Position numbers and translations under genes: made by a program. A DNA stretch of 64,000 nt. Origin: Sphingobacteriales bacterium JAD_PAG50586_3. GTDB lineage: Bacteria > Bacteroidota > Bacteroidia > CAMBQF01. Under the pieces are notes generated by a model, which worked only from the letters and a program-made list of their open reading frames with translations, did not search any database and was not told the origin of the DNA. This document shows positions 1 through 9,628 of the stretch, piece by piece. The DNA lies in contig CP096135.1 in the NCBI GenBank assembly GCA_023213195.1, positions 1,754,616 to 1,818,615 of the forward strand. Reading direction: 5' to 3'. Numbering within the stretch: the first letter of the stretch is position 1; each line of letters begins with the position of its first letter.

Positions 1-1
1 A

Positions 2-2026
2 ATGAACAGGCGCCCCGGCACCCAGGCCGAGGTGGATAGCATAAAGGGCGAAATTTACAATATGCCTTTTTATGATGAGTTGCTGCTTAACCGCAAATCT
101 AATGTTACGGTAATGCTGCTAACGCTAGACCGTAAAATAGTAGACTCTAAAAACCGCCTGGCTCTGGTTACCCAAATTACCGACCTGGGCGATAAGTTTA
201 CCCAAACCACTAATATAGAAACCCACTACTCTGGCCTGCCCTATATACGTACTATAAATACCAAGCGCCTAAGTAGCGAGCTTATCCTGTTCTCCCTTCT
301 ATCTATATTAATTACCGCCATAGTACTGTTTGTTATCTTCCGCTCGTTTAAGGCCATACTTATACCCATGGTGGTGGTTTTTTTAAGCCTTATATGGAGT
401 ATTGGCACTGTAGTGCTGTTTGGCTACAAGCTTAGTGCGTTAACAGGGCTTATTCCACCCCTCATTATTATTATAGGCATACCCAACTGCATATTTATTA
501 CCAACATATTCCACCGAGAGTTTGTAAACCACGGCAACAAAATAAAAGCCATAGCCCGCGTTATTGTGCGCATGGGCATGGCCTTGTTCCTTACCAACTT
601 TAATACCGCCGTGGGCTTTGCCACCTTTACTTTTACAGAGAGTAAAATACTTAGCGAGTTTGGCGTGGTATCGTCTATCAACGTAATGTTGGTATTCATC
701 TTCTCTATTGTACACGTACCTATTTTATTTAGCTATGTAGATGCGCCACCACCAAAGCATACCAAGCACTTAGATTATAAGTGGATGGCCAACCTGGTAA
801 AACGCATTATGTGGCTTATTACCCACCATCGTATTGCCATTTATGCGGTAACGGTTGTGCTGTTAGGTATTTCTGTTTGGGGTATGACTAAAATGCGCAC
901 CACCGGAGCGTTAACAGATGATATACCTAAAAGGGATAAGGTGTATACCGATTTGGTATTCTTAGAAGATAACTTCCATGGGGTAATGCCTTTTGAAATT
1001 GTTGTTGAAACAGAGCAGAAAAAGGGCATTGTTAAGTATACCACCATAAAGAAGATAGACGAGGTACAAAAGATTTTGGCTGAGTACCCCGAATTCTCTC
1101 GCCCGGTTTCTATTGTAGAGATTATTAAATATGCCAAACAGGCTTATTACAATGGCAACCCCGACCAGTATGGCCTGCCCGACCGTGACGAGCTTAACTT
1201 TATTTACGACTATATACCCAAAGGCAAAGACGGTAAGCGCGATGAGCTTACCAAGCCGTTTATAGACAGCCTACAACAAAAAACCCGCATAAGCGTGCAG
1301 GTGGCTGATATTGGCTCTGCCGAAATGAAAGACCTGCTTAAAAGTGTAAGGCCGCGAATTGATTCTATCTTTCCTAAAGATAAGTACAAGGTAACCATTA
1401 CAGGCTCTAGTTTGGTGTTTGTAAAAGGTACAGACTATCTGGTTGATAACCTGCTGTGGAGTTTACTGGCAGCCATTATCCTTATTTCGGGCCTAATGGC
1501 GTTTATGTTCTCGTCGTTCCGCATGGTGCTAATATCTATTGTACCCAACCTTATACCGTTGGTGCTAACGGCGGGAATTATGGGTTTTGCCGATATTTCG
1601 CTCCGCATATCAACCATACTGGTGTTTAACATAGCTTACGGCATAGCCATAGACAGTGCCATACACTTCTTCTCTGTTTACGGGCACGAGCTTAAAAAGA
1701 ACACCCAAGATATTAAACAATCGGTAGAAGCCAGCTTAAAAGAAACAGGCTTCTCTATTATGTATACCTCTATTATCCTACTGTTTGGTTTTAGCATATT
1801 TATGCTATCAAAATTTGGAGGCACACAGGCGCTGGGTATGTTAATTTGTATTACCCTGTTTACGTCAATCTTCACCAACCTGTTGGTATTACCATCGCTA
1901 CTAATGAGCCTTGATAAGGTAATAATGATTAAATCGCTACGCGAGCCCTACGCCGAACTATACGACGAAGAAATTGACATTGATTTGGATAGTTTGGAAA
2001 TAAAGAAGATTGAGGATGGTAATTAA
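2..2026 (+). CDS. RND/MMPL-family inner-membrane transporter, 5' truncated
   Basis: Predicted exporter of the RND superfamily, MMPL type. The visible 674 residues hold one block of hydrophobic helices (about 92-297), a soluble periplasmic domain (about 300-480) and a second helix block (about 483-650), ending in an acidic cytoplasmic tail (YDEEIDIDLDSLE). The twofold helix arrangement is what this family shows. The first Met at base 2 is probably internal: full-length relatives have another N-terminal helix and a complete first periplasmic loop, so the gene very likely starts before the window. Substrate unknown; lipid or small-molecule export is the family norm. The next gene starts 11 bases after the stop. 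Confidence 0.85.
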   Translation: MNRRPGTQAEVDSIKGEIYNMPFYDELLLNRKSNVTVMLLTLDRKIVDSKNRLALVTQITDLGDKFTQTTNIETHYSGLPYIRTINTKRLSSELILFSLLSILITAIVLFVIFRSFKAILIPMVVVFLSLIWSIGTVVLFGYKLSALTGLIPPLIIIIGIPNCIFITNIFHREFVNHGNKIKAIARVIVRMGMALFLTNFNTAVGFATFTFTESKILSEFGVVSSINVMLVFIFSIVHVPILFSYVDAPPPKHTKHLDYKWMANLVKRIMWLITHHRIAIYAVTVVLLGISVWGMTKMRTTGALTDDIPKRDKVYTDLVFLEDNFHGVMPFEIVVETEQKKGIVKYTTIKKIDEVQKILAEYPEFSRPVSIVEIIKYAKQAYYNGNPDQYGLPDRDELNFIYDYIPKGKDGKRDELTKPFIDSLQQKTRISVQVADIGSAEMKDLLKSVRPRIDSIFPKDKYKVTITGSSLVFVKGTDYLVDNLLWSLLAAIILISGLMAFMFSSFRMVLISIVPNLIPLVLTAGIMGFADISLRISTILVFNIAYGIAIDSAIHFFSVYGHELKKNTQDIKQSVEASLKETGFSIMYTSIILLFGFSIFMLSKFGGTQALGMLICITLFTSIFTNLLVLPSLLMSLDKVIMIKSLREPYAELYDEEIDIDLDSLEIKKIEDGN

Positions 2027-2037
2027 TATTAATACTT

Positions 2038-2403
2038 ATGCAAAAAAAGTATAAGTTTTTATGGCCCTTACTTATTCCTCTTACCGTTGCTATCATTGCT
2101 ATACCATTCTTTTATAACGGTCAAAAAAAACACAATGCCATGGTTGCCGATTATACTAAAAGGCCGATAAATGGTAAAGTAGTTTCTTTAAGGGATGCTC
2201 AAAAAGGTTCTTGGTTTATCGATATTGACGATAATATTTCAAAAACAAAACTCTCTTACGTTATGCAGATAGCTTGGTATATACGAGAATATAATATACA
2301 GCCGGGTGACTCAGTTTCTAAAACAGCTGATAATAACATCATACTGTTTTACAAATTGCATAACAGAAAATACACTAAGTCTTGCGAATATAAATTTGAA
2401 TAA
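2038..2403 (+). CDS. Small membrane-anchored protein of unknown function
   Basis: A 121-residue protein that I do not recognise. It has a Lys-rich start followed by one hydrophobic helix (about residues 7-26), then a soluble, probably extracytoplasmic domain with beta-rich composition and a GDSVSK turn. It follows the transporter by 11 bases on the same strand and may be co-transcribed. Its architecture (one helix, then a short beta domain) resembles the protein at 39004-39411, but I see no convincing sequence identity. Confidence 0.6.
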   Translation: MQKKYKFLWPLLIPLTVAIIAIPFFYNGQKKHNAMVADYTKRPINGKVVSLRDAQKGSWFIDIDDNISKTKLSYVMQIAWYIREYNIQPGDSVSKTADNNIILFYKLHNRKYTKSCEYKFE

Positions 2404-2435
2404 TCAAGCAATCCTTTAATCCTTCAATCAAGGCC

Positions 2436-3517
2436 CTACTTCGGTGCTTTAATAGCCAAATAAATAGCCAGTATAGAGAATGTTAAATTAGGTATCCACA
2501 CTGCTAGTGCAGGGTGCAAGCTCCCGTTGGTTGCAAAGGTAGACGATACCTGCATAAACATGATGTAGGCAAAGCTGATAACAAACCCAAAGGCCAGGTT
2601 TACGCCAATACCCCCACGCACCTTACGACTAGATAATGCAACCCCAATAAGGGTTAATATAAATGATGCGAAAGGCATAGAGGTGCGCATGTATTTCTCC
2701 ACCTTGTAAAACTCAATATCGCCGCTGCCCTGCTTGGTTTCCTGCTCTATAAAGTCGTTTAGCTCCATATAGTTCAGGGTTTGCACATTGGTAACCCTGC
2801 GGCGAAACTCGGCAGGGTTAATGTTAATGGTAGTATCCATAACACGGCCCACACGTATTTTCTCGTCCATGCCGTTAAACGTATGCTCTTTAAAGTTCTT
2901 TAGGGTCCACTTGTTTTTAAGACTGTCCCACTGGCAGGTTTCGGCGCTAAGCTTAAACACCAATTGGCTGTTTTGGAATCTCTCTAGTGTAAAGCGGTAG
3001 CCCCTATTATCGCGGTTGTTAAAGCTTTGAAAGTAGATACTTTCGCCCGGTGCGGTTTGGCGGTGAATGTTGCGCTCGGTAAAGCCTTTAATTCCGTTTA
3101 TGTAAGTATTCTCAAACTCCAGCCTGTCGCGGTTAGCATGGGGAAGAATAAAATTATTCAGCCAGAAAGAAAAAACAGCCAGCATGGCCGCGGTAATAAA
3201 GTAAGGCCGCATTAGGCGCCAAAAGCTAACCCCGCTGTTTATAATGGCAATAATTTCTGTTTGCTGCGCCATAGGCGCGAGGTAAAAAATACCACCGATA
3301 TAAAGATAAACAGTGGGCTAAACAGGTTAACAAAGTAGGGGATAAAGTTTAGGTAATAATCAAAGAAGATGGCGTTCATCGGCGCGTCACGCTTCAAAAA
3401 ATCGTCCAGCTTTTCCGATATATCAAATATAACCGCAATAAGCACCACCAATATAATGGCGTACAAAAACGTGCCTAAAAACTTCTTTATTATATAGCGG
3501 TCAATTATCTTTAACAC
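2436..3517 (-). CDS. LptF/LptG (YjgP/YjgQ) family permease, frameshifted
   Basis: Inner-membrane permease of the LPS-export ABC transporter, which drives lipopolysaccharide from the inner membrane to the Lpt bridge. Two reading frames make one protein: 3239-3517 gives the N-terminal helices (through FFTSR) and 2436-3272 continues with AQQTEIIAIINSGVSF, the well-conserved cytoplasmic loop, then the periplasmic domain and three C-terminal helices. The frames meet near 3260-3275, where one base is missing or two are extra; this is most likely sequence error. Combined length of about 360 residues is normal. The start is GTG at 3517, with a TAnnTTTG promoter element only five bases upstream. Confidence 0.85.
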
Positions 3518-3521
3518 AGCA

Positions 3522-3529
3522 CAAAGGTA
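3522..3529 (-). promoter_or_regulatory. TAnnTTTG (-7) element upstream of the Lpt permease
   Basis: On the minus strand this reads TACCTTTG, matching the Bacteroidota -7 consensus. It ends five bases before the GTG start codon, implying an extremely short or absent 5' leader. I see no clear -33 TTG, so confidence is limited. Confidence 0.4.
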
Positions 3530-3646
3530 TCTATTAGTAGTCAGAGGTCAGTAGTCAGTAGTCAGTTTATTTAGTTTCATCCAATAAGAACTACAACGCA
3601 AGAAATATTCTTTAATTTTTTATCTCTTTATCTTTTTAATTGTAAC

Positions 3647-3969
3647 TCACCATTTACTCCCCTTCTTCTCCTTTAGCACGTTGCTTTTAACAGAGCTGTC
3701 GTAGAAATCGTCGGGCTTTTTGCGTACCCAAGTAATAAAATTGTCAATTTCTTCTACCTGTTTAATGCGCTCTATGGTATGGTAATAGCGCTTTAGCTCT
3801 TTCTCGGTTAAAACAGAATGTATCTTATCATGGCAAATTTTATGCAGCAGCACCGTGGGGGTGTGTTTTCCCCGCGCGATTTTGGTATTAAATGGTGCTT
3901 GTTGAATGGCTTAGCCAACGGCCTGCCACACAAGGCACATAACTCAATATTTTCTTCAGTATGGCGCAT
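3647..3969 (-). CDS. HNH endonuclease family protein, frameshifted
   Basis: Small HNH nuclease-type protein of about 107 residues. The first part (start ATG at 3969) shows CALCGRP and the HHLIPKS zinc/catalytic motif. After a break near 3855-3880 the other frame continues with LLHKICHDKIH, the second half of the HNH motif, then a helical tail ending in lysines. Adding one G to the GGGG run near 3873 restores one frame. Cellular role is unknown: related proteins are found singly in many Bacteroidota and are not obviously tied to restriction or phage. The hydrophobic reading upstream of 3969 in the same frame is probably not translated. Confidence 0.75.
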
Positions 3970-4155
3970 AAAATAGCATTCCAAAGTAAGCAGAAAATTG
4001 CAATAAATCACTTTATAGACGTGGGCGGAGAGGACCGGCCTATATTTCGAAACGGGCACCTGCAAGGTAAATGAGCGGTTCCGCCATGGCAGGACAAAGC
4101 GGGGTAATCCTACAATCAACTTAATCCTATTAATCTGCGGTTCAGACAATATCGC

Positions 4156-4163
4156 TATCTTTG
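4156..4163 (+). promoter_or_regulatory. TAnnTTTG (-7) element upstream of the 5'-nucleotidase domain gene
   Basis: TATCTTTG, ending ten bases before the likely ATG at 4173. No TTG is visible at -33. A very short leader is implied. Confidence 0.4.
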
Positions 4164-4172
4164 TATACCATC

Positions 4173-4944
4173 ATGCATCGCCAATTATTATACATCATAC
4201 TTATTGTTTTAGCCACATCGTGCAGGCCGTCTAAAATTGTTAGGGCCGATGATGTTTTATACCCCATGAAGACCGATACCCTGGGTATTGACAGCGTTGT
4301 ATATAAAATGATACTGCCCTATAAAACTACGGTAGATGCCACCATGGGCGAGCAGTTGGTAAACTCGGCCATAGAGTTTCCCGCCCCCGACAGGAAAAAC
4401 ATAGCTACAGAATCGCTATTAGGTAATATGCTGGCCGATATATTTTTAGAGGCCGGGCGCAACGCCTACAAACCCACCGATGGAAGGAATGTAGATTTTG
4501 TATTGATGAATACCGGCGGTATACGCACATCATTACCCAAAGGCGCTATTACTACACGCAATGTTTTTGAGGTACTTCCGTTTGATAACCGGCTAACCGT
4601 TATTACCCTTAGTGGCGACAGTGCTGTGGCCTTGTTTAACTACATTGCCAAAAAAGGCGGCGACCCTGTAGCAGGGTTGCAAGTGGGTATTAAAGAAAAA
4701 ACCGGTTGATATCCTTATTAATAATGTACCTTTTGACAAGAGTAAAACATACAAAGTATTAACCAACGATTTTTGTGCCACCGGCGGCGACCAAATGTGG
4801 TTTTTTACCGGGGCTAAAGAATACACCGATTTGAATATTATACTGCGCGATGCCGTTATAACTAAGCTAAAGCAATATGGCGCCGCAGGTATAGAGTTGA
4901 ATGGAAAGTTAGATAACCGTATTTACAAAGCAGATGCAAAATAG
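4173..4944 (+). CDS. Lipoprotein with 5'-nucleotidase C-terminal domain, frameshifted
   Basis: This protein carries only the C-terminal (substrate-binding) domain of 5'-nucleotidase/UshA-type enzymes. A hydrophobic N-terminus ends in LATSC, a lipobox, so it is probably an outer-membrane or periplasmic lipoprotein. Domain motifs include NxGGIRTSLPKG, the FDNRLTVITLSGD region and, after the break, TNDFCATGGDQMWFF, with the last residues NRIYKA. The break is near 4694-4705, where an A-run appears one base too long; removing it joins KEKPVDILINNV in frame through to the TAG at 4944. The stop overlaps the start of the metallophosphatase (4934), so the two halves of the enzyme are encoded by coupled neighbouring genes. 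Confidence 0.8.
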
Positions 4945-5866
4945 CAGGCGCACATTTTTAAGGTATATGTTAGGTGCCGGCGGTATGCTGGCCTTTAGTA
5001 ACCTAAGCGCTGCCGATTGGTTTGCTAAAAAAGAAACTATCAAGCTTACTATACTGCACACTAACGATGTGCATAGCCGCTTAGAGCCCTTCCCAATGAA
5101 CGACCCTAAGTTTCCGGGTATGGGTGGTGCGGCACGCCGCGCTGCGTTAATTAACAGCATTAGGAATACAGAACCCAATGTGCTGTTGTTTGATGCAGGC
5201 GATATTTTTCAGGGTACGCCATACTTTAATGTATACAAAGGCGAACCCGAGATGAAGCTGATGAGCCAAATGGGCTACGATGCCGCCACAATAGGCAACC
5301 ACGATTTTGATGCCGGTGCCGATGGGCTTGCTACCCAACTGGTGCATGCCAACTTCCCCATGCTTAACTGCAATTATGATTTTGCAGATTCGCCACTGGA
5401 AGGTAAAACCGTACCGCACAAAATTTTTAACAAGGGCGGTTTGCGCATTGGCGTTTTTGGGGTAGGGGTAGAACTAAACGGGTTGGTACCCAAAAACCTG
5501 TATGGCAATATTGTATATAACAACCCGGTTGAAAAGGCAAACGCTACAGCCCGCTATTTAAAGCTAAACCAGAAGTGCGACCTTGTGATATGCCTGTCGC
5601 ACCTGGGCTACAGCTACACCGGTTCTCAGGTAAGCGACCTTGTTTTAGCTGCCCAATCAGAACATATCAATCTTATAATTGGGGGCCATACCCATACTTT
5701 TTTAGACCACCCCACCAGGGTAAAAAACAACAAAGGTGCAGAGGTGTTAGTAAATCAAGTTGGTTGGGCAGGTTTGAGATTAGGAAGAATAGATTATTTT
5801 ATAAGCCCGGGCCTGAATAAACATGCTGTTGAGGGCCATGCACTAAAAATTTTTAAAAGTCAATAG
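4934..5866 (+). CDS. Metallophosphatase, 5'-nucleotidase N-terminal domain, Tat-exported
   Basis: Calcineurin-like metallophosphoesterase domain of the 5'-nucleotidase family, 310 residues. The N-terminus holds SRRTFLRYML followed by a hydrophobic stretch, a twin-arginine signal. Metal-binding motifs are in order: LHTNDVHSRLEP, DAGDIFQGTPY, TIGNHDFDAG, CLSHLGY and GGHTHTF. It lacks the C-terminal substrate domain, which is supplied by the gene just upstream (overlap of 11 bases). Together they likely form a periplasmic nucleotidase that releases phosphate and nucleosides from extracellular nucleotides. Confidence 0.9.
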   Translation: MQNSRRTFLRYMLGAGGMLAFSNLSAADWFAKKETIKLTILHTNDVHSRLEPFPMNDPKFPGMGGAARRAALINSIRNTEPNVLLFDAGDIFQGTPYFNVYKGEPEMKLMSQMGYDAATIGNHDFDAGADGLATQLVHANFPMLNCNYDFADSPLEGKTVPHKIFNKGGLRIGVFGVGVELNGLVPKNLYGNIVYNNPVEKANATARYLKLNQKCDLVICLSHLGYSYTGSQVSDLVLAAQSEHINLIIGGHTHTFLDHPTRVKNNKGAEVLVNQVGWAGLRLGRIDYFISPGLNKHAVEGHALKIFKSQ

Positions 5867-5913
5867 ATAAAAAATTTTTTTTTCAGCTTTTTTTAGAAAT
5901 TTTTGCCATCCGA

Positions 5914-5941
5914 TTGTCAACAACCTAAAACATGTTGACAA
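5914..5941. promoter_or_regulatory. 9-bp inverted repeat upstream of dnaA
   Basis: TTGTCAACA, ten bases, then TGTTGACAA: a perfect inverted pair 70 bases before the dnaA start. Each arm differs from the DnaA box TTATCCACA at two positions, so it could be a pair of weak DnaA boxes for autoregulation or the operator of an unknown regulator. Confidence 0.5.
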
Positions 5942-6011
5942 CTCCCTTGGAATTAGATTGAAGAAACTACTTATAATATAAAGTTAAACCCTTTATACAG
6001 AACAACACTTT

Positions 6012-7448
6012 ATGGACAAAACCTTTGATGAGGTATGGGACAAATGTCTCAAAGTAATAAAAGACAATGTTAACGCTCAAAGTTTCCGCACATGGTTTGA
6101 ACCAATTAAGCCTGTTAAACTTGCAGGTAACGTATTAACAATACAGGTTCCGAGCCAGTTTTTTTACGAGTGGCTGGAAGAGCATTACATTACCCTTTTA
6201 AAGAAGACGATAACCAAAGAATTAGGGCCGGAAGGCAGGTTAGAGTATTCTATAGTTATGGAAAATAACTATGTTAACAACAGCATGCCCTACACGGTTA
6301 AAATACCGGCAGAAAGCGGCAGGACCCCTAAGAACAACCCTGTTACTGTTCCTATAGACCTAAACCAAAACACTATTAAGAACCCGTTTATTTTACCGGG
6401 CCTTAAAAAGATAAGCATAGAGTCTCAACTAAACCCTAACTACTCGTTTGATAACTTTGTAGAGGGCGATTGTAACCGCTTTGCACGCTCGGCTTCTTTT
6501 GCCGTTGCTAACAAGCCGGGTGGCACATCATTCAACCCGCTATTAATATACGGTGGTGTTGGTTTAGGTAAAACCCACCTTGCACAAGCAGTAGGTTTAC
6601 GCGTTAAGCACCTGTTCCCCGGCAAAACGGTACTATACGTTTCGTCTGAGAAGTTTACCCACCAGTTTATCGATGCGGTAAAAAACAACACCCAAAACGA
6701 CTTTATCCACTTCTATCAAATGATAGATGTGTTAATAATAGACGATGTACAGTTTTTTGCAGGTAAGGAGAAAACCCAAGACGTGTTCTTCCACATCTTT
6801 AACCACCTGCACCAAACAGGCAAGCAAATTATCTTAACATCAGATAAGCCGCCGGTTGAGATGCAAGGCATTGAGCAACGCCTGTTGTCTCGCTTTAAGT
6901 GGGGCCTATCGGCCGACCTTCAGGTGCCCGATTTGGAAACCCGTATTGCTATCCTTGAGAAGAAACTATATGCCGATGGTATAGACCTGCCACGCGACGT
7001 TGTAGAATACCTTGCTTACAGCATTACTACCAACATTCGTGAGCTGGAAGGTGCCCTAATATCACTTATCGCCCAATCATCATTAAATAAGCGTGCGGTT
7101 ACTATAGACCTTGCCCGCCAGTTGATTGATAAGTTTGTTAAGAACACCACCCGCGAGGTTTCTATAGAGTTGATACAAAAAATTGTGTGCGACTACTTCA
7201 ACATGTCTGTTGAGATGATGAAGTCTAAAACCCGCCGCCGCGAGGTTGTACAAGCCCGCCAAATAGCTATGTTCTTTGCTAAAAACATGACCAAATCATC
7301 GTTAGCAACCATAGGTATGAACTGCGGTGGCAAAGACCATGCTACGGTACTACACGCTTACCGCACGGTTAATAACCTTATAGATACCGACAAACGTTTC
7401 CGCTCTTATATTGAAGATTTAGAGAAGCGCCTAGCTATGCAAGTGTAA
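6012..7448 (+). CDS. dnaA: Chromosomal replication initiator protein DnaA
   Basis: Replication initiator ATPase, 478 residues, full length. Domain I is at about 1-80 (DEVWDKCLKVIKDNVNAQSFRTWF), followed by a short linker. The AAA+ domain has Walker A GGVGLGKTHL at about 180-188 and Walker B VLIIDDVQF at about 240-248, with the SRF sensor region near 295. The C-terminal DNA-binding domain shows KSKTRRREVVQARQIAMFFAK and the family signature GGKDHATVLHA. It stands alone on its strand, preceded by a 9-bp inverted repeat and followed by a strong terminator. No dnaN or other origin-linked gene is beside it. Confidence 0.98.
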   Translation: MDKTFDEVWDKCLKVIKDNVNAQSFRTWFEPIKPVKLAGNVLTIQVPSQFFYEWLEEHYITLLKKTITKELGPEGRLEYSIVMENNYVNNSMPYTVKIPAESGRTPKNNPVTVPIDLNQNTIKNPFILPGLKKISIESQLNPNYSFDNFVEGDCNRFARSASFAVANKPGGTSFNPLLIYGGVGLGKTHLAQAVGLRVKHLFPGKTVLYVSSEKFTHQFIDAVKNNTQNDFIHFYQMIDVLIIDDVQFFAGKEKTQDVFFHIFNHLHQTGKQIILTSDKPPVEMQGIEQRLLSRFKWGLSADLQVPDLETRIAILEKKLYADGIDLPRDVVEYLAYSITTNIRELEGALISLIAQSSLNKRAVTIDLARQLIDKFVKNTTREVSIELIQKIVCDYFNMSVEMMKSKTRRREVVQARQIAMFFAKNMTKSSLATIGMNCGGKDHATVLHAYRTVNNLIDTDKRFRSYIEDLEKRLAMQV

Positions 7449-7485
7449 GCAAACTAAAAATGAAAAGTTAAAAACTAACAATAGA

Positions 7486-7518
7486 AAATCCCGAAGAGAA
7501 ATCTTCGGGATTTTTGTT
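7486..7518 (+). terminator. Intrinsic terminator after dnaA
   Basis: A 12-bp perfect stem (AAATCCCGAAGA with its complement) closes on a GAAA loop and runs into a T-rich tract. Confidence 0.9.
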
Positions 7519-8091
7519 TTAACCCCTTTAAAAATTCTCCCCCAGACCCTTGACATATCGCTCCTCTGGAGCTCTGTCTTTAAGTCCCGGAGGGACGGCA
7601 TGTCAATAGAAATCAAAAATGAATATCTTATGAGCTCCTGCGGAGCTGCATTATTCAACATTATTCTGTTGCATTGCCTGGTAGTAAAAGAGGGATGTGA
7701 CAGTTCTGAAGCTACTAAGATGTGTTACAGTTCCTGTGTCGCGGGAGAGTTAAATAATGCGAACCCTCCCAACTCCCCACAACCCAATTTGCAAAACCTT
7801 ACATAGCATTATGCTGTTTTAGTTGGTTATCAACAGCCTTAAATAATGTGGTGGAAGTAAAATTGCAGCAATTATAGCTTTAGCAAGGCGCTGTAAGTAA
7901 ATATTTTACGGACAAATATTATGCTTGCATTCAAATTTTTTATGCCCCGTTTGTAAGTATTAAATAACCTCCCCGACTAATAACTCGCTGTAATTCTTAC
8001 ACAGGTAATGTATTGCTGGTGCAAAACACGTTGCATTGTAGCTACATGCACTTACTTTGACAAGGACTATTTTTTGTATTACCAACCAGTT
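7519..8091. other. Gene-free spacer between dnaA and the first histidine kinase
   Basis: No credible gene. It begins with a palindrome-rich repeat (7550-7665), then AT-rich sequence. One TTATCAACA (7827-7835) differs from the DnaA box at a single position, but I see no cluster that would mark an origin. The short reading frame at 7600-7806 is an artefact of the repeat. Confidence 0.6.
7550..7665. repeat. Palindrome-rich extragenic repeat
   Basis: Three small palindromes lie within about 90 bases: GCTCC-TCT-GGAGC (7560-7572), GTCCC-GGA-GGGAC (7584-7596) and AGCTCC-TGC-GGAGCT (7633-7647). Elements of this look are dispersed through many Bacteroidota genomes and are often misread as short proteins. 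Confidence 0.6.
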
Positions 8092-9601
8092 ATGAGGAAA
8101 GAAATATTGGCCGATTTAATGAAGACGAACCACTCTTCAACGGCAGCAGAAGACGCGTCTGTTTTAAGGGCAGTGTTTGAAAATGTAGAGGGTGCTATGT
8201 GGCTTATAGATACCCACAAACATCTTATCGTTTTTAACCACCACTTTGCCGATGCTTACAAAAGCGTTACAGGTGTGGAACCTGTTGCTGGTATGGAAAT
8301 GTACGGCTTTTTAGGCGGAGATAATAAAGACGAGCGTGACCAAATAATAGACTTGGCACTGGCCGGCAACAAACAAAAGCATGAAACGGCTTATACCCTT
8401 AACAACAACTTACGCCACTTCCACATATCGTACAACCCAATGTTTGATAATGGGGTGGTAACAGGTGTATCGTGCTACGCTACAGATATTACCGAGCGTA
8501 AAATTGCAGAGCAGGCACTAGTGCAGTCTGAAGCTTACCTTCATACCATTTTTGATACTACCGATGTAGCCTATGCCTTGTTCGATTTAGAGCTGAACAT
8601 GCTATCGCACAACCAGGGGCACACGATTTTGCCTTGCGCGAACTGGGTCGTGATATTAAAGCCGGCGACTCGCTAGCCGATTTCTTTTACGAAGACCGCC
8701 GCCCTATGATGGTTATGGCATCGAAAGGTGTTTTTGCCGGACATAAAATTGATGTTGATGCCGATTTTAGGCAGGCCGATGGTACCATGCATTGGTACAA
8801 CGTGCGCATGTACCCCATTACCAACGCCGCCAAACAGGCCATTGGCCTAATGTTGGCTATTACAGACATATCGGCACGTAAAGATATTGAGCTGCAAAAA
8901 GAACAGGTAAATAACAACCTAACCCAGCGCAACAAAGACCTTGAGCAGTTTACCTACATCGTATCGCACAACCTGCGTGCCCCTATTGCCAACATTATGG
9001 GCTTTAGCCGCGAGCTTCAAAACGATTACGATGCTGAAACCCAAAAGGAGTTTATTGCAGAGCTTAACACATCGGTAGATAAACTGGATAGTGTAATACG
9101 CGACCTTAACGATATACTGCAAATTAAAGAAGGCACAGAAGAAAAAGCAGAGGTGGTAAAGTTTGCCGATTTGGTAGAAAACACCAAAGCATCTATTAAA
9201 AACCAGTTGTTTGCCCAAAATATTGTAATAGAGGCCGACTTTAGCGAGGTAGAAGATATTACCACAAAGGGTACCTACATGCAAAGCATTTTCTACAACC
9301 TTATATCAAACAGTGTAAAATACCGCAAGCCCGATGCTGCTACCTTAATTCAAATTAAGAGCATTAAAAAGAAAGACAGTATTATACTATCGTTTAAAGA
9401 TAATGGCCTGGGTATTGATTTAGAGCACAAGCGCGACTACAGGTATTTGGCCTTTACAAGCGCTTCCACACCCACATTGCCGATGGAAAAGGCATGGGCT
9501 TATACATTACAAAAACGCAAACAGAAATACTGGGCGGCAAAATAAGTGTGCATAGCGAAGTTAATAAAGGCACAGAGTTTTACTTAGAGTTTGCAGCTTA
9601 A
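8092..9601 (+). CDS. PAS-domain sensor histidine kinase (kinase 1), frameshifted
   Basis: Sensor kinase of about 500 residues spread over three frames: 8092-8676, 8634-9545 and the tail to 9601. It has two PAS domains (the first ends DITERKIAEQAL, the second DISARKDIELQ), then the H-box EQFTYIVSHNLRAP with the phosphorylated His, N-box NLISNSVKYR, G-box DNGLGIDL and a final GKGMG. No transmembrane segment, so it should sense a cytoplasmic signal. Breaks: near 8618 one G is missing from a G-run, and near 9434 one base is missing before the QVFGLYKRFHTH motif. I prefer ATG 8092 because upstream residues look noncoding. The partner receiver starts 27 bases downstream. Confidence 0.85.
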
Positions 9602-9628
9602 AAAATTTAAACCCAACCAAACTGTATT

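Noticed and set aside
7600..7806. 68-codon reading frame
   Set aside because: Its first part is the palindrome repeat at 7550-7665, and the rest lacks protein-like composition.
7827..7835. oriC next to dnaA
   Set aside because: Only one near-match to the DnaA box and no cluster or AT-rich unwinding region with several boxes; in this phylum the origin is not always beside dnaA.
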